Positions 1 through 7,140 of a stretch of 42,327 nt of DNA are shown here, piece by piece; the stretch's first letter is position 1; each line of letters starts with the position of its first letter. The DNA is from JACQHM01 sp964535215 (lineage in GTDB: Bacteria; Methylomirabilota; Methylomirabilia; Methylomirabilales; JACQHM01): the NCBI GenBank assembly GCA_964535215.1, contig CAZHST010000026.1, positions 1 through 42,327 on the forward strand. The letters are read 5' to 3'. The notes under the pieces were generated by a model. The model had not been told where the DNA came from, ran no database searches, and saw only the letters and a program-made list of their open reading frames with translations. Made by a program: the position numbers and the translations under genes.

Positions 1-10
1 AGGAGGTGAT
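1..10 (+). promoter_or_regulatory. Near-perfect Shine-Dalgarno site
   Basis: AGGAGGTGAT matches ten consecutive bases complementary to the usual 16S rRNA 3' end and sits 5 bases before the ATG at 16. An in-frame TGA at 7-9 rules out an upstream extension of that reading frame. This is the longest SD match I noticed in the window, and it serves a gene of only 36 codons. Confidence 0.8.
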
Positions 11-15
11 TCTCA

Positions 16-126
16 ATGGCAAGCGCAGCCACTGCGACAACGCAGAAGGAGCAGGTGAAGGAGCAGGAACAGGAGAAGGAGACCTCCTCCTCCTGTGGGA
101 CCCACAAGTCATCCTGCTGCGGCTGA
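16..126 (+). CDS. 36-residue Cys-rich mini-protein upstream of selD; possible Sec at its end
   Basis: I do not recognise a family. The protein has an Ala/Thr-rich start, a charged Gln/Glu/Lys stretch (about residues 10-22), and a Cys-rich tail ending CGTHKSSCCG, followed by two consecutive UGA codons (124-129). The start is fixed by the excellent SD at 1-10 and an in-frame stop at 7-9. It lies 93 bases before selD on the same strand and in the same frame, with no other stop between 130 and the selD start. The three clustered Cys and the selD neighbour suggest a thiol, metal or selenium role (inference). Because this locus decodes UGA as Sec in selD, the first UGA here could encode a terminal Sec (CCGU), with the second UGA as the stop. 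A hairpin at 138-168 would be its SECIS. The simpler reading is a tandem stop. There is no signal peptide. Confidence 0.62.
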   Translation: MASAATATTQKEQVKEQEQEKETSSSCGTHKSSCCG

Positions 127-137
127 TGACCGGGGAA

Positions 138-168
138 GGCAGGTCGGGTGGGTCCTCACGGACCTGCC
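138..168 (+). promoter_or_regulatory. Hairpin after the UGA-UGA of the mini-gene; SECIS-like candidate
   Basis: GGCAGGTC (138-145) pairs perfectly with GACCTGCC (161-168). Inside, GTG (148-150) pairs with CAC (157-159) and leaves an apical loop GGTCCT (151-156). The loop starts 21 bases after the second UGA and 24 after the first, within the range usual for bacterial SECIS elements. It has G in its first positions, like the E. coli fdhF loop. Alternatively it is a structural element between the mini-gene and selD. There is no U-tract, so a classical terminator is unlikely. Confidence 0.4.
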
Positions 169-219
169 CGGCCTCTCCCACTGCCTTTTGGTGAATCAGC
201 GAGTGCGTGGAGGATCTCG

Positions 220-1275
220 ATGGGGATGCAGGAAAAGATCCGGCTCACGGCCTTCTCCCATGGGGCCGGGTGAGCCTGTAAGATCGGCCCTGCCGATCTG
301 GCTCAGGTCCTGAGCCACCTTCCAGCCTTCAAAGACCCGAATCTCCTGGTCGGCCTGGAGACGGCCGACGATGCGGCCGTCTATCGGTTGACGGAGACTT
401 TAGCCATCGTTCAGACGGTGGACTACATCACCCCCATCGTGGATGACCCCTATTGGACAGGGGCCATTGCCGCCGCCAACTCGCTAAGCGACATCTACGC
501 CATGGGGGCTAAGCCCGTGATCGCCCTGAACATCGTGGGCTTCCCGGCCCAGAAGCTCCCCCTCGAGATCTTGCAGGAGATCCTCCGGGGCGGGGCGGAG
601 AAGGCGAAGGAGGCCGGGGTCTTGATCGTCGGGGGGCACACGATTGACGACAACGAGCCGAAGTACGGCCTGGTCGTCACCGGCATCGTCCACCCGGGAA
701 AGGTCGTGACGAACGCCGGGGGAAAGGCTGGGGATGATCTCCTCCTGACGAAACCCTTGGGGATGGGGATCATCTCGACGGCTGTGAAAAGGGGACGGGC
801 AGAAGAGGAGACGATCAGGAAGGCCGTCGAGATCATGAGCACGCTGAATAAGACGGCGGCCGAGGTGATGGTGGAGGTGGGGGTCCACGCGGCCACCGAT
901 GTGACCGGGTTTGGCCTCCTCGGCCATCTCTACGAGCTGACGCGGGCCAGTCAGGTGGGGGCAAGGCTCTCGTTTTCCCAGATCCCGGTCCTCCCCGAGG
1001 TGTGGGACCTGGCCCGGGAAGGACTGGTCCCCGGTGGGACGAAACGGAACCTGAAGTTTCTCACGGAGTCGGAGGCCGTGCGCTGGGCGGCGGGGCTTGA
1101 TGAGGTGGAGAAGCTTGTGCTGGCCGATGCCCAGACCTCCGGCGGGCTCCTGATCGCGGTCCCCAAGGAGAGGAGCGCCGAGCTTCTGGAGCGGTTGGCG
1201 AAGGCCCAGGTCCCGGCGGCCAGGATCGGTGAGCTCTCCGAGGATCCCTCGGGAAGGATCACGGTGGAGGAGTAG
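220..1275 (+). CDS. selD: Selenide, water dikinase (selenophosphate synthetase), Sec-containing
   Basis: Makes selenophosphate from selenide and ATP, the selenium donor for Sec and selenouridine, in the cytoplasm. Read with TGA 271-273 as Sec, the frame runs 351 residues, normal for SelD (E. coli 347). The active-site loop is SHGAGUACKIGP, with Sec18 in the place of E. coli Cys17 and Lys21 in the place of Lys20. Further SelD hallmarks follow: DDAAVY, PIVDDP, NSLSDIYAMG, GGHTIDD, DVTGFGLLGHL, VPGGTKRN and DAQTSGGLL. An ordinary gene caller stops at the TGA and starts at the ATG at 388, losing the catalytic N-terminus. The start at 220 has GGAGG at 209-213, 6 bases away. ATG 226 is an in-frame alternative with poorer spacing. 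The permease follows after 29 bases, probably in one operon. The use of Sec implies selA, selB and selC elsewhere in the genome. Confidence 0.95.
271..305 (+). promoter_or_regulatory. SECIS-like hairpin of selD
   Basis: Immediately at the in-frame UGA, TGAGCC (271-276) pairs with GGCTCA (300-305). After a TGTA bulge (277-280), AGATCGGC (281-288) pairs perfectly with GCCGATCT (292-299) around a CCT loop (289-291). If the closing pairs open, the loop begins GG. The apex lies about 15-18 bases past the UGA, the bacterial SECIS position. Its place right behind a UGA aligned with the SelD catalytic Cys makes a Sec-insertion signal the natural reading. Confidence 0.85.
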
Positions 1276-1304
1276 TCGAGCCTGAACCGGAGCTTCGGAG
1301 ACTG

Positions 1305-2660
1305 GTGAGCAAGATGATCGTTCATAGGGCGTACCGTACCCCCCTCCTCCTGTTCTTCGCTTCCCTGGCCGTTGTGTTGTTGGGCCTCGTGGACATCCGA
1401 AGGGGGTTTCTCCTCTCCCGGTACGAGCTGGCGAATCCGTGGGTCAACCTGAGTCCTCATCACCTCTGGTGGCTGGCCCTCGGGGTCGCCGGCCTTCTGG
1501 GCACCTACTCCCGCCTGCAGAGGTATGAAGCGAGGGGGGAGGTGGATGAAAGGCAGTTACAACCCCTTACCAAGCTGACCGTGTTCGCCCTTTTCGGGGT
1601 GCTGATGGCTGATACGCTCCTCTTCTATCGAGGGGTGGCAGCGATCAGGATCGTCGAGGCGGGGAAGATGGGGATCGGGGCCTTGGGATTAAGCCCCGGC
1701 CAGCTCCCCGGACAGGCGGAGCTCATCCCCTTGGCCTCCATGCCCCTCCTCCTTCGACCTGTGGCCATCGCGCTGAACTACCTGGCGCTGGTCTGGCATG
1801 CCACCTTCCTCGCCCTCTTGTGGGCCGGCCTTGGGACTGTCGCCCTCCCCCTGTACGTTGGCCAATTGATAACCCCAAGGGGGGCAAGCCGGTTCCGGTC
1901 GTTGATGGGGGGACTCGTGTATGCGCTCCCCCAGCCTTTCTGCTCCTGTTGCGCCGCCCCCATCGCCGCAACGATCTACAGGACAGGAGCCTCTTTGACT
2001 TCCTCCGTGGCCTTCCTCCTCTCCTCGCCAGCGCTGAACATCACAGCCCTGATTTTAGCGGCAACGCTCCTCCCTCTGCCCTTTGCCGTGTTAAGAATCG
2101 TCGGCGGGGGTCTCCTCGTCATCTTGACGGCTTACCTGGTCACCACCTTCGCAGGGAGGTTTCCGCTTAAGGAAGCCCCTCAGCCACCCCGGGGGATCGG
2201 GGGCTTCGTCTCGCGGGTGCTCAACCGATACACCATGCTGTTCCAGTTCGAACCGAAGGGGGTGGTGAGATCGCCGGCAGAGCTGATCCGGAGCTGGCTG
2301 TCCGGCACGGTGAGGATCGCCAAGGTCATGATCCCGACCTTGGCCGTTGGAGGCGTCGTGGCAGGCCTCATCGTCACCTTCGTCCCCGCTGTGTTCACAA
2401 ACGATGTGACAGGGGTCCTGCTGGCATCAGGATTGGGGACGATTTTCATGATCGCCACCTGGACCGAAATCCCCGTGGCAGCCATCCTCGCGGCTCAGGG
2501 GCTGACCGGTCCGGCCGCCGCGCTCCTGATCACCCTCCCGGTGGTCAGCCTCCCCTGCCTCATCATTTTTGGGGGAGCCCTCCGAGGGGGAAGGGTCCCC
2601 CTCCTCCTATCCTTGAGCACCTTCGCATTCGGGGTTCTTGCAGGGTTGGTGTTTCTGTAA
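1305..2660 (+). CDS. Predicted permease, COG0701/ArsP-like, with intramembrane CSCC motif
   Basis: Polytopic inner-membrane protein of 451 residues resembling the COG0701 (YraQ/DUF318) permease superfamily, which includes the organoarsenical exporter ArsP. It has about ten hydrophobic segments in two blocks, separated by a cytoplasmic stretch around residues 290-330. The family hallmark PFCSCCAAPI is present with Cys213, Cys215 and Cys216, followed by SSPALNITAL; the second block carries TWTEIPVAAIL and PVVSLPCLIIF. The GTG start at 1305 has GGAG at 1297-1300; ATG 1314 is an alternative. It lies 29 bases after selD, probably cotranscribed. Family members move thiol-reactive metalloids, so transport of a selenium or arsenic species is plausible here (inference from neighbourhood). 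Substrate and direction cannot be read from the sequence. Confidence 0.85.
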   Translation: MSKMIVHRAYRTPLLLFFASLAVVLLGLVDIRRGFLLSRYELANPWVNLSPHHLWWLALGVAGLLGTYSRLQRYEARGEVDERQLQPLTKLTVFALFGVLMADTLLFYRGVAAIRIVEAGKMGIGALGLSPGQLPGQAELIPLASMPLLLRPVAIALNYLALVWHATFLALLWAGLGTVALPLYVGQLITPRGASRFRSLMGGLVYALPQPFCSCCAAPIAATIYRTGASLTSSVAFLLSSPALNITALILAATLLPLPFAVLRIVGGGLLVILTAYLVTTFAGRFPLKEAPQPPRGIGGFVSRVLNRYTMLFQFEPKGVVRSPAELIRSWLSGTVRIAKVMIPTLAVGGVVAGLIVTFVPAVFTNDVTGVLLASGLGTIFMIATWTEIPVAAILAAQGLTGPAAALLITLPVVSLPCLIIFGGALRGGRVPLLLSLSTFAFGVLAGLVFL

Positions 2661-2711
2661 GTGGTGGTTGACACCCTGAGCGCGTACCTCCGCCGAAAAG
2701 CCCTCTAACCT

Positions 2712-5540
2712 CTAGGGGCAGGTCCCGCTAAATCCGGCTATGCCAAGAAGCCCTCCCATCGTCACCTCCCGGCTCGATGGGGTGAAGGTGCACCCCGTCT
2801 TGCCGGGTGTAACCGTGTAGGCCCCCTTGGCCAGCCCCCGGAAGCGGTATATCCCGAAGGCGTTTGTGGTTGTCGTGTCGGTGCAGCCATCGGGGCCATT
2901 CAGGGTCAGCGTGACATCGGGAATGCCACGGCCCACCTGCATCTTCACCCGTCCCACGAGGAGGGAGAGGCCGGTCCCGAGGCAACTTTCCGGTTTCGCT
3001 TCACCTGAGAGGTCCAGGAGGAAGAGCCCGGCGGCGGTGGCGGCGATGAGGTGGCGCGAAGGCGTGAGGGCAAGGGCAGAGATAAACTGCGCCGACCCCG
3101 TTGGCAGCCCATCGTTGGCCGCCGTCCAGTACTCGCCGCCGTCCACCGAATAGAAGTAGCCCATGTCCGTCCCGGCATGGAGATAGGCCGGGTTAGCGGG
3201 ATCAACGAGGAGGGTGTTGATCCTCGGGAGGGGCGTCGGAAAGCCGGCGTTCTTCTGCCGCCAGAAGCCGCCGCCGTTTGGGCTCTTAAAGATGCCCAGC
3301 GAGGTTTGTGTGGAATCGACCTCACCGGCATAGAGTGTGGCAGGCTGCTTGTGGTCAATCGCCAGGGCATAGACAAAACCGGGGGCCGGTGAAACGTTGG
3401 TCCAGGTCGCTCCACCGTCGGTGCTCTTGACGAGGTTGGGCGTGCCGGTCCCTCCGGCATAGAGTTTCCCGGAGGTGAGAGGATCAATGGCGAGAGCGTA
3501 TGCACGGATCTCAGCCCCCTCGGGCTCCGCAGGCTCCTTCAAGTGGAACCACGTATCCCCACCATCCGTTGATTTAATCACGAAAGAATCGCCCGAGAGT
3601 TCATCCATCTCCGGAAGCCGGAAGTCCCCGGCGTAAAGCGTCGTAGGGGTCATCGGGTCAATGGCCAGGGACTTGTTCGTCTCGCCGATTTCTCCCCCGT
3701 TGGGGACGACCTCCTCCCAGGAGATTCCACCGTTGGCGCTGCGCAAGATCTTTGACGGCTCTCCGCCAAAGATGTCCCGGGAGGCGGCAAAGACCGTCGG
3801 GCCATTAACGGCCAGGGCCCGGACGTCCAGCCCCTCTATCCCACCCGTCAGGGCACTCCACGTGTTCCCCCCATCCGTCGTCTTGTAGACGTTCCTGCCT
3901 CCCGCAGCATAGGCGATCGAACCATCCGTCTTGTCCGCCGCCACCGCGTGGAAACTGATCGTGGACAGGCCCCCAACGGAAACCCACGTTAACGTTCCAA
4001 TCACCGTAGCTGCCGCCTCCCGCGAATTGGGGCCTTCGACGCCATCTTCGACGGCGGTCACGACGAAGTAGTAGGTCTTGCCCGGGGCCAGGCCGGTGTG
4101 GACAAAGGGGCTGGTGACGCCGGCGAACTTCATCCCATCCGGCAGGGTACTGTAGTTGTCCTTGGTCACACCAGGGACCGAGGCCATGTAGAGGTTGTAG
4201 GACGAAGCCTTAATGACTTGGTCCCAGGCCACCGTCACCTGACCATCTCCGGGGGTCGCCACGACAAACAGGGGCGGTGAGGGTTGCGAGGCATCAGCCG
4301 GCGGTGTCCCGGTGAAGAGAAAGACTTCCCTGTCCGTCCCACCGTCCTGGCTTAAACCCAGGAAGGCGATGAAGCCATCGGCCAGCCACGGCGTTTCAAC
4401 GGTTGTGGCCGGGGTGATGTCCACCCCCCCAACGCCCCCCCCATCGGCGTAGCGGAGCACACCGTTCCCATCCTTCCAGAGAAGCTGTCCCCGGTGGAGC
4501 TGGAAGGGGTGTTCACCACCCGCGCTCACGAGCCTCGTTTCATCGTTGGTCAGTTGAAGGCCCCCGTTGAGGAGGATGTCCTGATCTGTTCCGTCCGCGT
4601 CCCCGTGCAGCCAGGCAACGTGCCGCCCGTCGGTCCGTGGAAAGAAGTTCCCCTTCGTGGGGTCGGTCTCTGCGGTCAGTTGAACGGGGGTGGGGCTTGG
4701 CGCCGTGCTGTCGTAGAGGGAGATCTGACGGATCCCGTTGGCGTCCTTCTTCGGGTAGACAAGTCGCCCCTGGCTGAGATGGGGTTGATCGAGATCCCCG
4801 GAGTCAATCACCCTCACGGTCGCCCCGTCGTAGAAGTGGAGTTTTGGGGGGATGGGATCATCGGGATTCCCATCCCCATCGCTATCAATGTCTAACCTGT
4901 CGTCATCAAACAACCAGGCCGCCTGGCAACCGCTGGTCGTGATGCGCGAGAACAGGCCGGGAACGGGGGTACTGCCGGTCAGGTTGGTGGCAACGCCGGT
5001 TGCAGGGTTGATCCGAAAGAGATGCTTCACCGCGTTACCACCGAAGAAGGCCTGGAGGGCCATGAAGACGCAACCGTCGGCGATGGCCACTGCTTCTGGA
5101 TTCAATGGCTGTGTGGGATCAATCGGGTTCGTCGCCTGCACCAGTTTTGGGTTGGTCCCATCGTTGACCCACACCCAGGCAAAGTCTGTCCCCCGTCGCC
5201 AGTCGCCGACCACCTGTCCGGAGGAGGCACCGCTTCCCAGGGCAAAGACGATGTCATCAATGTCGTCCAGACTCGGGTCACCGGCATCAAAGGCCTGCAC
5301 CAGGCTGGCACTTGTCCCGTTGTAGAAAAAGATATCGTTGTTTTCGTCGAACCAGAGCACCTTCCCCTGGCTGGTGGTGCTGTGGCGGTTGCCCCATTCT
5401 TCCTCCGATGTGTTGTTCGTGAGCTGCTGGACCGTCTGGGCGGCGTGAACCGGTTGGATACCCAGAAAAAGAGAGACAGCCAGCAGGAGGAAAAGCCACC
5501 GGCGAGAATCCTGGTGAATCATCGAAGATCCTTTGCGCAT
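2712..5540 (-). CDS. Large secreted beta-propeller/FN3/Asp-box repeat protein
   Basis: A 942-residue exported protein of unknown function. It has a Sec signal peptide (about residues 1-34, RRWLFLLLAVSLFLG, cleavage near VHAAQ). An N-terminal half of TolB-like repeat blades follows, with a calcium-type Asp-rich loop DIDSDGDGNPDD (217-228). One fibronectin type III domain lies at about 422-513. A BNR/Asp-box region at about 520-855 has six recognisable boxes (KTTDGGNTW, RSANGGISW, KSTDGGDTW, KSTDGGATW, KSPNGGGFW, YSVDGGEYW). The C-terminus (about 868-942) looks like a carboxypeptidase-regulatory/Cna-B fold (FGIYRFRGLAKGAYTVTP). No catalytic site is recognised; surface binding or a structural role is likely. 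The first ATG has the SD AAGGAGGGGAT; the ATG at residue 7 is an alternative. It stands alone, convergent with the permease. Confidence 0.85.
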   Translation of the reverse strand: MRKGSSMIHQDSRRWLFLLLAVSLFLGIQPVHAAQTVQQLTNNTSEEEWGNRHSTTSQGKVLWFDENNDIFFYNGTSASLVQAFDAGDPSLDDIDDIVFALGSGASSGQVVGDWRRGTDFAWVWVNDGTNPKLVQATNPIDPTQPLNPEAVAIADGCVFMALQAFFGGNAVKHLFRINPATGVATNLTGSTPVPGLFSRITTSGCQAAWLFDDDRLDIDSDGDGNPDDPIPPKLHFYDGATVRVIDSGDLDQPHLSQGRLVYPKKDANGIRQISLYDSTAPSPTPVQLTAETDPTKGNFFPRTDGRHVAWLHGDADGTDQDILLNGGLQLTNDETRLVSAGGEHPFQLHRGQLLWKDGNGVLRYADGGGVGGVDITPATTVETPWLADGFIAFLGLSQDGGTDREVFLFTGTPPADASQPSPPLFVVATPGDGQVTVAWDQVIKASSYNLYMASVPGVTKDNYSTLPDGMKFAGVTSPFVHTGLAPGKTYYFVVTAVEDGVEGPNSREAAATVIGTLTWVSVGGLSTISFHAVAADKTDGSIAYAAGGRNVYKTTDGGNTWSALTGGIEGLDVRALAVNGPTVFAASRDIFGGEPSKILRSANGGISWEEVVPNGGEIGETNKSLAIDPMTPTTLYAGDFRLPEMDELSGDSFVIKSTDGGDTWFHLKEPAEPEGAEIRAYALAIDPLTSGKLYAGGTGTPNLVKSTDGGATWTNVSPAPGFVYALAIDHKQPATLYAGEVDSTQTSLGIFKSPNGGGFWRQKNAGFPTPLPRINTLLVDPANPAYLHAGTDMGYFYSVDGGEYWTAANDGLPTGSAQFISALALTPSRHLIAATAAGLFLLDLSGEAKPESCLGTGLSLLVGRVKMQVGRGIPDVTLTLNGPDGCTDTTTTNAFGIYRFRGLAKGAYTVTPGKTGCTFTPSSREVTMGGLLGIAGFSGTCP

Positions 5541-5640
5541 ATCCCCTCCTTTTTACGATTCGAAAGGACCCACCTTAAACAGCTCCTCGGAGCTGGTCAA
5601 CAGGGCTTTTACATGCCTCTCTGGAAAAAAGGACTGTCGT

Positions 5641-5669
5641 ATCATCTATTTGGAGCTATCCTTTGTCAA
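5641..5669 (-). promoter_or_regulatory. Sigma-70-type promoter for the secreted repeat protein
   Basis: On the minus strand, -35 TTGACA (5669-5664), 17-base spacer, -10 GATGAT (5646-5641). It lies about 100 bases before the start at 5540, giving a leader of roughly 95 bases. The surrounding 5541-5703 contains no other gene. Confidence 0.65.
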
Positions 5670-5703
5670 CGAAAAAAGAAGGCTGTGTCGAGCGTCACAA
5701 CCG

Positions 5704-6120
5704 TTAGCGGAGGAGGAGGATGCCGGTGATGACGAAGAGGGCCCCCAGGAGTTTGGAGAACGTGAGAGCCTCGTGGAGGAAGAGGATGGCCAGGAGGGTC
5801 GTCACCAGGGGGTAGCTTCCGGTGATGAGGACAACCTTCGAGGCCTCACCCCACTTCATCGCATGAAAATAGGCGGTGAGGCCGAGGGTCCCGCCGAAGA
5901 GGCCCGAGAGGAGGATGAACCCAACACTCTTTCCATCAACCTTGGCCAGCTCGTGAGCGCTGCCGCTTAGAAGGAGGATGGTCAGCACGCTCATGGTCAC
6001 AAAGCCGGTCCTGATCGGGAGGAGGACCAGGGGCTCGACCTTGGCCAGGGCGAGCTTCTCAAAGAGGGGGGCGATTCCCCACAGGATGGTGGTGAGCAAG
6101 GCAAGGAGGAAGGCCATCAT
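5704..6120 (-). CDS. Half-size EamA/DMT-family membrane transporter
   Basis: A 138-residue integral membrane protein with about five hydrophobic segments and one EamA repeat: LTTILWGIAPLFEKLAL at the N-terminus, GLTAYFHAMKWGEASKV in the middle, and PLVTTLLAILFLHEALT before a final segment. Full-length DMT transporters have two such repeats, so this single-repeat protein (COG2510-like size) probably works as a dimer (family knowledge). The substrate is unknown. Its ATG (6120) overlaps the nth stop as ATGA, so the two are translationally coupled. A longer frame upstream only overlaps nth and is not part of the protein. Confidence 0.85.
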   Translation of the reverse strand: MMAFLLALLTTILWGIAPLFEKLALAKVEPLVLLPIRTGFVTMSVLTILLLSGSAHELAKVDGKSVGFILLSGLFGGTLGLTAYFHAMKWGEASKVVLITGSYPLVTTLLAILFLHEALTFSKLLGALFVITGILLLR

Positions 6121-6761
6121 CTCTTCTCCTTCCCTGGCCAGGGGCAGAGGGCCTCGACCGGGCATTCGGGGCAGCGGGGGTTCCTGGCGGTGCAGGTCCT
6201 TCGACCGTGGAAGGTGAGGACGTGGGAGGCCTGGATCCACTTTGACTTGGGGATGAGCTGCGAGAGGTCTTCCTCGATCCTGTCCGGGTCGTCGGAGCGC
6301 GTCAAGCCCAGGCGGTGGCTGACCCTCCTCACATGGGTATCCACGACGATCCCTGGAATGCCAAAGGCATTTCCCAGGACCACGTTCGCCGTCTTCCGCC
6401 CCACCCCGGGAAGAGTGGTCAGCTCCTCCATCCTCTCCGGGACCTTCCCGCCGAAGACCTGAACCAGTTTGCGGCAGCAATTGATGATGGCCTTCGCCTT
6501 GGCATGGAAGAAGCCGGTGGGCCGGATGATGGCCTCAAGCTCCCTGGGGTCGGCCTTGGCGAAATCCCTGGCGCTCCTGTATTTCTTGAAAAGGATCGGG
6601 GTGACCTGGTTCACCCGCTCATCGGTGCATTGGGCCGCCAGGATGGTGGCGATCAGGAGCTCCAGCGGGTTCTTGAAGTTCAGCATGATCCTGGCATCCG
6701 GGTAGGCCTTCTCCAGGATGGCGAGGATCTTCTTGGCCCGGCTCGCATCCATCTTTGCCAT
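6117..6761 (-). CDS. nth: Endonuclease III, DNA glycosylase/AP lyase
   Basis: Base-excision-repair enzyme removing oxidised pyrimidines and cleaving at the abasic site. It is 214 residues, the family length. It has the helix-hairpin-helix TLPGVGRKTANVVL with catalytic Lys123, catalytic Asp141 in VVDTHVRR, and the C-terminal [4Fe-4S] ligands C190-x6-C197-x2-C200-x5-C206. I chose the ATG at 6761 because AAGGAGGAAGAG precedes it closely; a start 33 bases upstream would add an unconserved Gly-rich stretch. The downstream EamA gene overlaps its stop. Confidence 0.95.
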   Translation of the reverse strand: MAKMDASRAKKILAILEKAYPDARIMLNFKNPLELLIATILAAQCTDERVNQVTPILFKKYRSARDFAKADPRELEAIIRPTGFFHAKAKAIINCCRKLVQVFGGKVPERMEELTTLPGVGRKTANVVLGNAFGIPGIVVDTHVRRVSHRLGLTRSDDPDRIEEDLSQLIPKSKWIQASHVLTFHGRRTCTARNPRCPECPVEALCPWPGKEKR

Positions 6762-6892
6762 CTCTTCCTCCTTACGGCCTCCTCCCGTATCCATGGGACC
6801 TGTTCAGAAGGCGGGCAATACTGAATTTGGCCTGGGAGTTGCAAGCCTTTATGAGCAAGGATCAACCACCAGCCCGTTGAAGGTGCTGAACG

Positions 6893-7006
6893 ATGCCCAA
6901 ACCACTCCTAGAGCCCAAACTTCGGCGGCAACGCTTTTGGGAAGCAAGCGCCCTGCTCCTCCTGCTCATCCTCATCGGCCTCATCGTTTGGTTGCTCGCC
7001 CAGTGA
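6893..7006 (+). CDS. 37-residue single-span membrane mini-protein
   Basis: Small reading frame starting MPKPLLEPKLRRQRFWEAS, with a basic cytosolic-looking N-terminus, then one very hydrophobic helix (about residues 19-36, rich in Leu/Ile with two Trp bracketing it) and the end LLAQ. GAAGGTG lies 7-8 bases before the ATG, a usable SD. It sits alone in the 6762-7139 gap between nth (minus) and the SIR2 gene (plus). No family is recognised. The positive-inside charge pattern and Trp near the membrane edges support a real membrane peptide, but a chance frame of this length cannot be excluded. Confidence 0.5.
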   Translation: MPKPLLEPKLRRQRFWEASALLLLLILIGLIVWLLAQ

Positions 7007-7127
7007 GGGGTCGTCCCTCAATCGGACAGCCGTGTCTAGCCCACCGGATCCCCCCGACATCATACGGCATCCTTGCAAAGAGTCAACCCCTTTCAACAAC
7101 CCTCTTCCGGTCCTGACCCGCCGATGG

Positions 7128-7140
7128 TACAATCCTCCTG
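7128..7140 (+). promoter_or_regulatory. -10 element suggesting a leaderless SIR2 mRNA
   Basis: TACAAT (7128-7133) ends 6 bases before the GTG start at 7140, so transcription would begin at or next to the start codon. No SD lies before that GTG. The -35 region (about 7105-7110, TTCCGG) is poor. Confidence 0.45.

Noticed and set aside
16..1275. One fused selenoprotein from the mini-gene through selD, with three UGA codons read as Sec
   Set aside because: The frame is open, but selD has its own good SD (GGAGG 209-213) and conventional start, and two consecutive Sec codons would be extraordinary.
5670..5703. Terminator after the EamA gene
   Set aside because: Only a four-base stem (TGTG/CACA) precedes the T-rich stretch; too weak to call.
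5022..5729. Plus-strand frame of 235 codons opposite the secreted protein
   Set aside because: It is the antisense of the repeat protein, lacks an SD and has no protein-like pattern.
6121..6480. N-terminal extension of the EamA protein
   Set aside because: The extension lies wholly inside nth and is not membrane-like; the transporter begins at the ATG overlapping the nth stop.
6851..6880. Nine-codon leader peptide (MSKDQPPAR) before the membrane micro-protein
   Set aside because: No attenuator-like structure or amino-acid run; too short to support.
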